DNA of 10,723 bases, from the NCBI GenBank assembly GCA_026397675.1, contig JAPLUH010000333.1:1-10723 (forward strand), in the 5' to 3' direction. Position numbers and translations under genes: made by a program. The notes under the pieces are model-generated. The model worked only from the letters and a program-made list of their open reading frames with translations, was not told the DNA's origin and did no database searches. Of the stretch, positions 1-7,431 are shown in pieces; position 1 is the stretch's first letter, and each line of letters begins with the position of its first letter. The DNA comes from Verrucomicrobiota bacterium. Lineage in GTDB: Bacteria; Verrucomicrobiota; Verrucomicrobiia; Limisphaerales; UBA9464.

Positions 1-430
1 CGCCAGTGGCCACGGCGAAGGTGCGGCAGGTTTTGAGGGCAATCGGTGGCCATCCACCCGGTGGCATCGCTGGGGCCGGGTGGACCGTCAGGATCAGCCT
101 TGGAGCATCGGCTCCGCGCGGGGAATACCCTCGAGGGCCCACTCCCCGACTGAGGTGCAGGCGCACGGTGGCTTGCGGAGTTTCCAGCAACGCGGTGATA
201 GCCCGGATGCCGGCCCGAATTTGGGCATCGTCCCAGAGAATTCGAATCCCGAGGAAGCGAGCGCCGCTGGTGAGGCGATCCCAGTGCTCGCGCCAGCGAA
301 ACAGGCGACCAGAATCCCAAGGAATGCTTTCGAAGAGACCGTCCCCGTAAAGAAAGGAGCGGTCGGAGACAGAAACGACGGCCTCTGCCGCCGGCAAGAC
401 CCGTCCGTCTATCCAGGCTAGAATACTCAC
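1..430 (-). CDS. pabC: Class IV PLP aminotransferase, probable 4-amino-4-deoxychorismate lyase (3' part off the window)
   Basis: I read this frame by reverse-complementing the left edge: 143 codons are open from a GTG start to the window edge. It begins VSILAWIDGR. DRSFLYGDGLFESI at residues 23-36 is the class IV signature near the N-terminus of PabC, IlvE and D-amino-acid transaminases. SRGVGPRGYS at about 94-103 matches the RGxGxRGY substrate-loop motif typical of PabC. The PLP-binding lysine should lie just beyond the edge, so it cannot be checked. PabC converts aminodeoxychorismate to p-aminobenzoate and pyruvate in folate synthesis. The GTG overlaps the TGA of pabB by 4 bases (GTGA), and GGAGG sits 5 bases upstream, so translation is probably coupled to pabB. 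The pabB neighbour favours PabC over a branched-chain or D-amino-acid transaminase, which the motifs alone do not exclude. Confidence 0.85.
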   Translation of the reverse strand, partial: MSILAWIDGRVLPAAEAVVSVSDRSFLYGDGLFESIPWDSGRLFRWREHWDRLTSGARFLGIRILWDDAQIRAGIRAITALLETPQATVRLHLSRGVGPRGYSPRGADAPRLILTVHPAPAMPPGGWPPIALKTCRTFAVATG

Positions 431-1872
431 GGTTGCCTCCTGCTCGAGTGGACTTCGGGAACCGCCACGGAGGTCCCTTGCAGCGCTCGCAAGAGCCCGC
501 TCGCCTTGGCTAGTGTCTCGTCGTATTCGGCCTCAGGCACCGAGTCGGCGACGATGCCCGCCCCCACATGGAACCAGGCTCGGTCATTGAGGGTGGTAGC
601 CGAGCGAATGGTGATGCTCAGTTGGCTTTCTCGATTGAATCCGAGATATCCGAGACAGCCGGTGTAAGGACCTCGGGCCACGGGTTCCAGTGCATCAATA
701 ATTTCCATAGCCCGGATCTTGGGCGCACCGGTGATACTCCCGCCGGGGAAACACGATTCGAGAACCTCTAGGTGAGTCAGGGGAGAGCGGATGCGTCCTT
801 CAATGGTGGACACCAAGTGCTGGACCTGGGTGAACCGTTCCAGTCGGACCAATTCAGGGACTTGCACCGTTCCATATTCGCAAACGCGGCCGAGATCGTT
901 GCGCAGCAAATCGGTGATCATCACCAACTCCGCCATCTCTTTACTGCTGCGTTGGAGTTCATACATCCACTGTGCGTCCCGAACCGGATCGGTGCTGCGC
1001 GGCCGTGTTCCCTTGATGGGGCGAGTGAGGACATGGGATCCGCTGAGGCGAAGAAACAACTCAGGCGACGAGGATGCGATCGTGAAGTCTTCGCCATCCA
1101 GGAAGGCGGAGAACGGGGCGGGGGACACCTCCAGCAGTCGTCGGAAGAGCGCCCATCCTCCCGCAGTCCAAGGTGCACTGAGGCGCTGGGACAAGTTGAC
1201 CTGATAAATGTCGCCACTGCGGATCCACCGCTGCGCCGCCTCGACGGAGCGGATGAACTCCGCACGCGTCACTGAAGCGGTGATATCTCCGGAGGGCATC
1301 TCGAGAGTGGGTTCTGGATCGTCGGAGGGCGGCGTGGTCAGGCGTTGGCGCCACCACTCCAGGTCTTCGCGTGCGGTTTGCTCGGATCGGTCTCCGTTTG
1401 GGCACAAGCCGGTGGCAATGACGGTCGCGGTGCCGAGTCGATGATCAAAGACCACCAAGCTCCCGTGGAATCCAACTCGGCAATCCGGGATCTCCAGGTC
1501 GTGCACGGCATGACGCGAGAGACGGGGCTCGACGAAGCCCTTCAGGTCGTAACCCCAAAAACCAAAGATGCCGCCCAGGGGAAACGGAAGGTCGACCTCA
1601 TCGAGAATCTCGCAGCGCTCGGACAACGCGCCCAGGATGGCCCAGGGATTGCCGAACTGGATCTCCCGCGTGCCGTCATTGCGTCGGGTCTCGCACCGGG
1701 ACCCCATGGATTGGAAGGTTTGGAAGGGGCGAGCGGTGACCATCGAGTAGCGAGCCGAGGGGACCTCGAACATCCCTGTCCGAAGGACGACGCGTCCGGG
1801 TTCGTCATGCAGGGCTGCACCCAGTGATTCTGGGGTGTGCGCAGTCTCTAGGGTCTCGACGAGAGTTCGCAT
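427..1872 (-). CDS. pabB: Aminodeoxychorismate synthase component I (PabB)
   Basis: 481 residues, a normal length for the chorismate-binding family (TrpE/PabB). With a glutamine amidotransferase partner (PabA) it makes 4-amino-4-deoxychorismate from chorismate for folate. The C-terminal half holds the catalytic domain: GDIYQVNLSQRL (220-231), SSSPELFLRL (267-276), PIKGTRPR (285-292), TDLLRNDLGRV (320-330), PGGSITGAPKIRAMEIID (376-393) and a C-terminal GAGIVADSVPEAEYDET. The lysine of PIKGT (Lys287) matches the PabB-type active-site lysine; anthranilate synthases usually have PIAGT, which argues for PabB over TrpE. The overlapping downstream pabC-like gene fits. No pabA is visible; it may lie beyond the left edge or elsewhere. 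The ATG has no clear Shine-Dalgarno site. The frame stays open upstream as far as the FKBP terminator, but no better start codon is seen. Confidence 0.92.
   Translation of the reverse strand: MRTLVETLETAHTPESLGAALHDEPGRVVLRTGMFEVPSARYSMVTARPFQTFQSMGSRCETRRNDGTREIQFGNPWAILGALSERCEILDEVDLPFPLGGIFGFWGYDLKGFVEPRLSRHAVHDLEIPDCRVGFHGSLVVFDHRLGTATVIATGLCPNGDRSEQTAREDLEWWRQRLTTPPSDDPEPTLEMPSGDITASVTRAEFIRSVEAAQRWIRSGDIYQVNLSQRLSAPWTAGGWALFRRLLEVSPAPFSAFLDGEDFTIASSSPELFLRLSGSHVLTRPIKGTRPRSTDPVRDAQWMYELQRSSKEMAELVMITDLLRNDLGRVCEYGTVQVPELVRLERFTQVQHLVSTIEGRIRSPLTHLEVLESCFPGGSITGAPKIRAMEIIDALEPVARGPYTGCLGYLGFNRESQLSITIRSATTLNDRAWFHVGAGIVADSVPEAEYDETLAKASGLLRALQGTSVAVPEVHSSRRQP
431..440 (-). promoter_or_regulatory. 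Shine-Dalgarno site of the pabC-like gene inside the end of pabB
   Basis: On the minus strand the sequence is GGAGGCAACC followed directly by the GTG start: a full GGAGG with 5-base spacing. It is made from the last pabB codons (Arg-Arg-Gln-Pro). This is the only textbook Shine-Dalgarno site I see at any start in the window. It decides the GTG start and supports translational coupling. Confidence 0.8.
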
Positions 1873-1965
1873 GGGTGCGGTGAGGAGTTCGCTTCCCGTA
1901 ACCGTGGGCGTCTCCGGCGCGGAGTCAACCGGTACTGCCCCGAGGAATGCAGTCCTTGTCGGATT

Positions 1966-1999
1966 AAAAAAGCCGGAAGCGCTTGGAAGCGCCTCCGGC
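1966..1999 (-). terminator. Intrinsic terminator after the FKBP gene
   Basis: Read on the minus strand, GCCGGAGGCGC and GCGCTTCCGGC form an 11-bp stem (one G-U pair) around a 6-base loop (TTCCAA), followed at once by six T. It starts about 25 bases after the FKBP stop codon. It should end the FKBP transcript before pabB, so pabB needs its own promoter within about 93 bases or depends on readthrough. Confidence 0.88.
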
Positions 2000-2024
2000 G
2001 TTCAGGAGAGAGACTGCTGGTCTA

Positions 2025-2726
2025 TTACTTGCCTGCTTCGATTCCGAGGAGTTCCACCTCGAAGATGAGGGTGGAGTTCGGCCCGATGGCGCCGCCCGCA
2101 CCCTGCTCACCGTAGGCCAGGGCCGACGGGATGGTGAACTGGAACTTGTCGCCCACTTTCATGAGTTGCACGCCCTCGGTCCAACCCGGGATTACGCCAT
2201 TCAGGGGGAAGGAGATCGGTTCGCCGCGCTGCACAGAGCTGTCGAAGACGGTCCCGTCGATGAGGGTGCCGTGGTAGTGAACCTTGACCGTGTCGGTCGC
2301 CTTCGGGCTCTTGCCGCCGTCGGGACCCGCCTTCATGACCTTGTACTGGAGGCCGCTGACGGTGGTTTTCACGCCTTCTTTCTTGGCGTTGGCGGCCAGA
2401 AAGTCGGTTCCCTTTTTGGTGTTCTCAGTGGCAGCCGTGGCCTGACTTGCCTGACGCTTCGCCATCAATGCGGTTTTGAAGTCATTCATGGCTTTTTCTA
2501 GTTCAGCGTCCTTCAGTTGCAGCTTGCCGCTCATGCCATCGACCAACCCGGCCGCTAGGGCCTTGTTGTCTAGGTCGAGCGACTGGCGCTTCATACTGTT
2601 GGCGATATCCGCCCCGATGGCGTAACTGGCGCGGGTCTTCTCAGCCGTGAGGTCGAGCTTGTCCTGTGCGAGTGCGGCTGTGGCCGCGAGCGTGGTGGTC
2701 ATCAAGAGGCGAAGGGTGTTCTTCAT
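2025..2726 (-). CDS. Secreted FKBP-type peptidyl-prolyl cis-trans isomerase (FkpA/Mip-like)
   Basis: 233 residues. A signal peptide at 1-20 (MKNTLRLL, hydrophobic Thr/Ala core, ALA before QD) predicts export, most simply to the periplasm. Residues about 24-105 are helical and charged (YAIGADIANSMKRQ), like the FKBP_N dimerisation domain of FkpA, FklB and Mip. Residues about 140-228 form the FKBP domain. Its binding pocket is intact: VHYHGTLIDGTVFDSS (149-164, with Tyr151 and Asp162), GVIPGW (177-182), SALAYGEQG (201-209) and a final LIFEVELLGIE. The protein should speed prolyl isomerisation and act as a chaperone for exported proteins. The gene stands alone between two intrinsic terminators. 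The ATG has no Shine-Dalgarno site, but the signal peptide begins exactly there, so the start is secure. Confidence 0.94.
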   Translation of the reverse strand: MKNTLRLLMTTTLAATAALAQDKLDLTAEKTRASYAIGADIANSMKRQSLDLDNKALAAGLVDGMSGKLQLKDAELEKAMNDFKTALMAKRQASQATAATENTKKGTDFLAANAKKEGVKTTVSGLQYKVMKAGPDGGKSPKATDTVKVHYHGTLIDGTVFDSSVQRGEPISFPLNGVIPGWTEGVQLMKVGDKFQFTIPSALAYGEQGAGGAIGPNSTLIFEVELLGIEAGK

Positions 2727-2742
2727 GGGTTGAAGCCGGCGG

Positions 2743-2755
2743 GCGCCTCAGGCGC
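2743..2755 (-). promoter_or_regulatory. Small GC hairpin in the FKBP leader
   Basis: GCGCC-TCA-GGCGC (5-bp stem, 3-base loop) lies 16 bases ahead of the FKBP start codon, in its 5' leader. It could influence ribosome access or mRNA stability. In GC-rich DNA such a short stem can arise by chance. The rest of the 277 bases between FKBP and lpdA holds the lpdA terminator and, by position, the FKBP promoter, for which I see no convincing -35/-10 pair. Confidence 0.3.
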
Positions 2756-2945
2756 GGCAACGGCCTCGGGAAGCTGCGGGAGATCCCGTTGCACGGGAAG
2801 CAAAATGAGCATCCAAGGTCTCGGAATTTCGCAATGGCTTTCCGCTATTGGCGTCGTCCTTCAAAGGATCAAACTTTGGCCACAAAGCAGCTCAAACAGC
2901 AGTCCAGTGTCGCCGGGAGTCGACCCTTGGGATCAAGATTCCCCC

Positions 2946-2980
2946 AAAAAGAAGGGGCCAAGTCGCTTGGACTTGGCCCC
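2946..2980 (-). terminator. Intrinsic terminator after the aceF-lpdA operon
   Basis: On the minus strand GGGGCCAAGTC and GACTTGGCCCC form a perfect 11-bp stem with a 5-base loop (CAAGC), followed by TTCTTTTT. It begins about 23 bases beyond the lpdA stop. The other strand has no T run after the stem, so it should work only in the lpdA direction. Confidence 0.9.
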
Positions 2981-3003
2981 GGAGAAGTTGCAGGACAACC
3001 GAC

Positions 3004-4425
<1,422 letters not shown>

Positions 4426-4438
4426 GTCGCTTGGGCTG

Positions 4439-5722
4439 TTAGAGCTTCACTGCGGAGGCCGGGAATGTCTCGATGGCTTTGACCAAGTCCACCGTGAATC
4501 GGGCGGCTGATCCGCCATCAATGACCCGGTGGTCATAGCTGATGGTCAGCGGTAGGATGGGACGGGCTTCGATCTTGCCCTCGGCGGTGACAACGGGCTT
4601 CAGCGAAGTCTTGCCCAAGCCGAGGATGGCGACCTCGGGTTTGTTGATAATCGGAGTGAAGTGGGAGCCTCCGATGGCGCCTTGGTTGGAGACGGTGAAC
4701 GAACCTCCCTTCATCGAATCGGGGGAGAGCTTGCGATCTCGGGCTAAGGCCGCGATCTCGGTCAGTTCTTTGGCAATTTGCAGCAACGACTTCTTGTCGG
4801 CGTCGCGCAGCACCGGAACGAGCAACCCCGCATCGGTATCGACCGCGATGCCGATGTGGTAGTAGTGCTTGATGATCAGGGTCTCGGCAACCTCCTGCAA
4901 ACTGGCATTGAACTTCGGATACTTCTGCAGGGTTTCAACCAACGCCTTAATGAGGAAGGGGGTGGGCGTGAGCTTGGAGCCCGCCTTTTCGTAGTCGGCT
5001 TTGAACTGGGCCCTTAACGCCTCGATGCCGCTCATGTCCGCATCGGCGAACTGGGTGACATGGGGAAGGGTGACCTTGTTCTCGACCATTCGGGCCGAAA
5101 TAATCTTCCTCAGCGGGGTCAACGGCTCGCTGGTGACGGGGCCAAAGACAGCGAAGTCTTGGTTGACGAGGGGGAAGCTCAGTCCTTGGGGGGCTTCGGC
5201 GTACTTGCCGGCGCGAGCCACTTTGGACTCCAGTTTGCCGATGTAGCGGGCGAGATCTTCTACGACCACGCGGCCACCGGAGGCGGAACCACGGACTCGG
5301 CTCAGGGGGATGCCGAGTTCACGGGCGACCTTGCGGACATATGGGCTGGCCGCGGGGACCGGGCCCTCGTCTTCAGTGGCGGCCGGCAAGAGGTCGTCGT
5401 CGTCGTCGTCAGCGATCACGGGACGCGCCGCCCGAAGGGCTGCCGCCTTTTTGGTCGCCGGCGATGCGGGTGCCGTTGCGCCGTCGCCGTTCCCGCCTTC
5501 CAGGCTCAAGAGCACCGAGCCGACGGTGATCGTGTCACCCTCTTTGACGGAGATGGCGGTGATCTTCCCGCCAGCTGGAGAGGGGATAGGCGCGATGGCC
5601 TTCTCCGACTCGAGCTCGAGGATTGTCTGACCGGCGCTGATGGTGTCGCCGACCTTGACCAGAACGCTGACAACCTTGCCGCTGTCAGCGCCTTCTCCAA
5701 CCTTGGGAAACCTTACGTCCAT
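4439..5722 (-). CDS. aceF: Dihydrolipoamide acyltransferase (E2), probably of pyruvate dehydrogenase
   Basis: 427 residues. A single lipoyl domain spans 1-76 (FPKVGEGADSG at the start), with the likely lipoylated Lys41 in LESEKAIAP; most relatives have DKA at this site. A flexible Ala/Pro linker, about 78-123, carries six aspartates (105-110). The peripheral subunit-binding domain is at about 125-161 (SPYVRKVARELGIPLSRV). The acyltransferase core, about 195-427, ends with DHRVIDGG (397-404; catalytic His398, Asp402). The core (YPKFNAS, HIGIAVDTDAGLLVPV, GSHFTPIINKPEVAILG) resembles acetyltransferases of the pyruvate complex more than succinyltransferases, but substrate choice cannot be proved from E2 alone. 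It is first in the operon with lpdA; no E1 gene (aceE or pdhAB) is in the window. The start has no Shine-Dalgarno site, but the lipoyl domain begins there. Confidence 0.93.
   Translation of the reverse strand: MDVRFPKVGEGADSGKVVSVLVKVGDTISAGQTILELESEKAIAPIPSPAGGKITAISVKEGDTITVGSVLLSLEGGNGDGATAPASPATKKAAALRAARPVIADDDDDDLLPAATEDEGPVPAASPYVRKVARELGIPLSRVRGSASGGRVVVEDLARYIGKLESKVARAGKYAEAPQGLSFPLVNQDFAVFGPVTSEPLTPLRKIISARMVENKVTLPHVTQFADADMSGIEALRAQFKADYEKAGSKLTPTPFLIKALVETLQKYPKFNASLQEVAETLIIKHYYHIGIAVDTDAGLLVPVLRDADKKSLLQIAKELTEIAALARDRKLSPDSMKGGSFTVSNQGAIGGSHFTPIINKPEVAILGLGKTSLKPVVTAEGKIEARPILPLTISYDHRVIDGGSAARFTVDLVKAIETFPASAVKL
5393..5410 (-). repeat. Six-unit GAC trinucleotide repeat encoding six Asp in the E2 linker
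   Basis: Six perfect GTC units on the plus strand read as GAC-GAC-GAC-GAC-GAC-GAC in aceF, giving Asp105-Asp110 between the lipoyl and subunit-binding domains. E2 linkers are usually Ala/Pro-rich, so an acidic tract is a local oddity. In-frame tandem triplets can change copy number by slippage without breaking the gene. Confidence 0.85.
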
Positions 5723-5881
5723 AATTTTGACGCGCTAATGTGTGGCAAGTGCTCTCCCGGGTGAAATTGTTTTTTTGTGGGGTTAGGGTGGAGAGAGTTT
5801 GACATCTGGCCAAATTCCAAGGCCAACACCGCTCCGATCTTCGGCTTGGAGAATGCAAAGGAAGCCGCTTATCCTTGCTAT
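5723..5881. promoter_or_regulatory. Divergent intergenic region between aceF and the beta-CASP RNase gene
   Basis: This 159-base region must hold promoters for both directions. It includes a run of seven T (5770-5776) and, on the plus strand, a perfect TTGACA (5799-5804). No good -10 hexamer lies 16-18 bases after that TTGACA, so it is only a candidate -35. The frame of the downstream gene stays open back to a GTG at 5777. A promoter element inside that stretch would make the shorter protein start more likely. No operator palindrome stands out. Confidence 0.45.
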
Positions 5882-7276
5882 GTGAAAATTCACTACATGG
5901 GCGCCACACGGACAACGACCGGTTCCATGTACCTCGTCGAGGTCAATGGCCATCGTATCCTTCTAGAATGTGGTCTCTACCAGGGGCGGCGTGAGGAATC
6001 GATCCGACGAAATCGAGAATTTTCATTCGATCCGACCACTTTGGACGCGGTGGTGTTGAGTCATGCTCATATTGATCACGCCGGCAATTTACCCAACTTG
6101 TGCCGGAAGGGTTACCAGGGGAACATCTACTCGACATTCGCCACTCGCGATCTCTGCGCGGTGATGCTGGAGGATTCTGCGCGGGTTCAATTGGCTGACA
6201 GTCAGCACGTGTCCCGGCAGCGGGCCCAGCAGGGGCTGCCTCCGGTGGAACCGCTCTACACGGTTGAGGATGCAGAGAAGGCGACCCGACAATTCGTGGC
6301 CATCAATTATGGCCGTCGCATGCCGCTGGTCGATGGAGTGACTCTGGAGTTTCGGGATGCCGGGCATATTCTGGGTTCGGCGCAGGTCATTCTGGACGTG
6401 CGGGAAGGGACTCGGCAGTTCCGGTTTCTCTTCAGTGGAGACATTGGCCGCCCCAATCAGGAAATTCTTCGCGATCCCGAGCCGGTAGAAGGTGTGGATT
6501 TTCTTCAGATCGAAAGCACCTACGGTGATCGGGAACACGGCGATGCGACCTTTTCGCGGGATGAATTGTGTCGGGTGGTCGCGAGCGCTCTGGCTCGAGG
6601 GGGTAAGGTGATCATTCCGGCCTTTGCGGTGGGGCGAACCCAGCAATTGGTCTATGTCCTGAATCAATTGACCGAGTCGGGCTGTTTGCCCGAGGTGCCG
6701 ATCTTCGTGGATAGCCCGTTGAGCGTGAACGCGACGGAGGTCTTTCGCTTGCATCCGGAGTGCTTTGACACGGAGGCCTATGAGCACTTGCGGACCAAAG
6801 GCAACCCCTTTGGCATGGATCATCTTCTCTACATTCGCGAGGCCGCGCAGTCTAAGAAGCTCAATGAATTGAACCAGCCGTGCATTATCATCAGTGCCTC
6901 GGGTATGGCGGAGGCGGGGCGCATTCGGCATCACTTGAGCCACAATCTCGGTGATCCGCGCAACCTCATCCTTTTCGTGGGTTATTGCGCGGAGCATACC
7001 TTGGGGCACCTCATCGTTTCGGGCCGCAATCCAGTAAATATTTTCGGCATTCCGCATGAGGTGAAAGCTCAGGTTGCCCGCATCGATGCGTTTTCTGGTC
7101 ATGCCGGTCGGTCTGAATTAATTGGATACGTGAAATCGCTCTCTGGTTCATTGCGCAAGATCACAGTCATCCATGGTGAGGAGTCCGCGTCATTGGCCTT
7201 CGGGCAGGCCCTTCAGGTGCTGAAGCCTCAGGCGGAGGTGGTGGTGCCACAGCCAGGCCAAATCGTGGAGTTTTGA
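5882..7276 (+). CDS. Metallo-beta-lactamase/beta-CASP RNase, bacterial CPSF-like
   Basis: 464 residues from the GTG chosen here. The open frame reaches back to a GTG at 5777 (499 residues), but family members begin right at the motif seen here (VKIHYMGATRTTTGS), and the extra 35 residues look unrelated. Counting from this start: zinc motif SHAHIDHAG (60-68; HxHxDH), third-ligand His162 in AGHILGS, Asp187 in FSGDIG, beta-CASP motif A ESTYGD (211-216), motif B SGMAEAGRIRHHL (340-352) and motif C FSGHAGRSEL (404-413). All metal-binding and beta-CASP motifs are present, so it should be an active single-strand endoribonuclease, cytoplasmic, related to CPSF73 and Thermus TTHA0252. A role in mRNA turnover is inferred from the family. 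No Shine-Dalgarno site precedes either start. argJ follows on the same strand after 155 bases. Confidence 0.9.
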   Translation: MKIHYMGATRTTTGSMYLVEVNGHRILLECGLYQGRREESIRRNREFSFDPTTLDAVVLSHAHIDHAGNLPNLCRKGYQGNIYSTFATRDLCAVMLEDSARVQLADSQHVSRQRAQQGLPPVEPLYTVEDAEKATRQFVAINYGRRMPLVDGVTLEFRDAGHILGSAQVILDVREGTRQFRFLFSGDIGRPNQEILRDPEPVEGVDFLQIESTYGDREHGDATFSRDELCRVVASALARGGKVIIPAFAVGRTQQLVYVLNQLTESGCLPEVPIFVDSPLSVNATEVFRLHPECFDTEAYEHLRTKGNPFGMDHLLYIREAAQSKKLNELNQPCIIISASGMAEAGRIRHHLSHNLGDPRNLILFVGYCAEHTLGHLIVSGRNPVNIFGIPHEVKAQVARIDAFSGHAGRSELIGYVKSLSGSLRKITVIHGEESASLAFGQALQVLKPQAEVVVPQPGQIVEF

Positions 7277-7431
7277 GACCTGCAGTGGGTATTGTCGGCT
7301 GTAGGTCAGAGCCCGATGACTCAAAAAAGTCGATTCAATCCGGGACGAGACTTCGACTGAGATTGAGAGTTTCGGAGGGGTCACAGCGGTTTGAGGTTGT
7401 TTCCAACGCCCGGGTCCGCTTCAAACCAGTC
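7277..7431. other. Spacer between the RNase gene and argJ
   Basis: 155 bases, open in the argJ frame but without family-like protein sequence. I see no strong terminator, so argJ may be partly co-transcribed with the RNase gene. A GGAGGGG (about 7375) resembles a Shine-Dalgarno core but has no in-frame start codon at a useful distance. If argJ really began at TTG 7273, this stretch would be a 53-residue N-terminal extension. Confidence 0.4.

Noticed and set aside
427..1872. Anthranilate synthase component I (TrpE) as an alternative for pabB
   Set aside because: The active-site motif is PIKGT, not PIAGT, and the overlapping downstream gene is a PabC-like class IV aminotransferase.
1900..1928. 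Possible pabB promoter with TTGACT as -35 on the minus strand
   Set aside because: At 16-18 base spacing the -10 position reads like ACGGTT, with almost no match to TATAAT.
2845..2885. Possible FKBP promoter TTGAGC-16-TTTGAT on the minus strand
   Set aside because: Only 4 of 6 matches in each hexamer, and sigma-factor consensus in this lineage is uncertain; not better than chance.
6089..7102. Long minus-strand frame (337 codons) opposite the RNase gene
   Set aside because: It is a shadow of the beta-CASP RNase, whose zinc and beta-CASP motifs all lie in the plus-strand frame; the antisense product has no recognisable motif.
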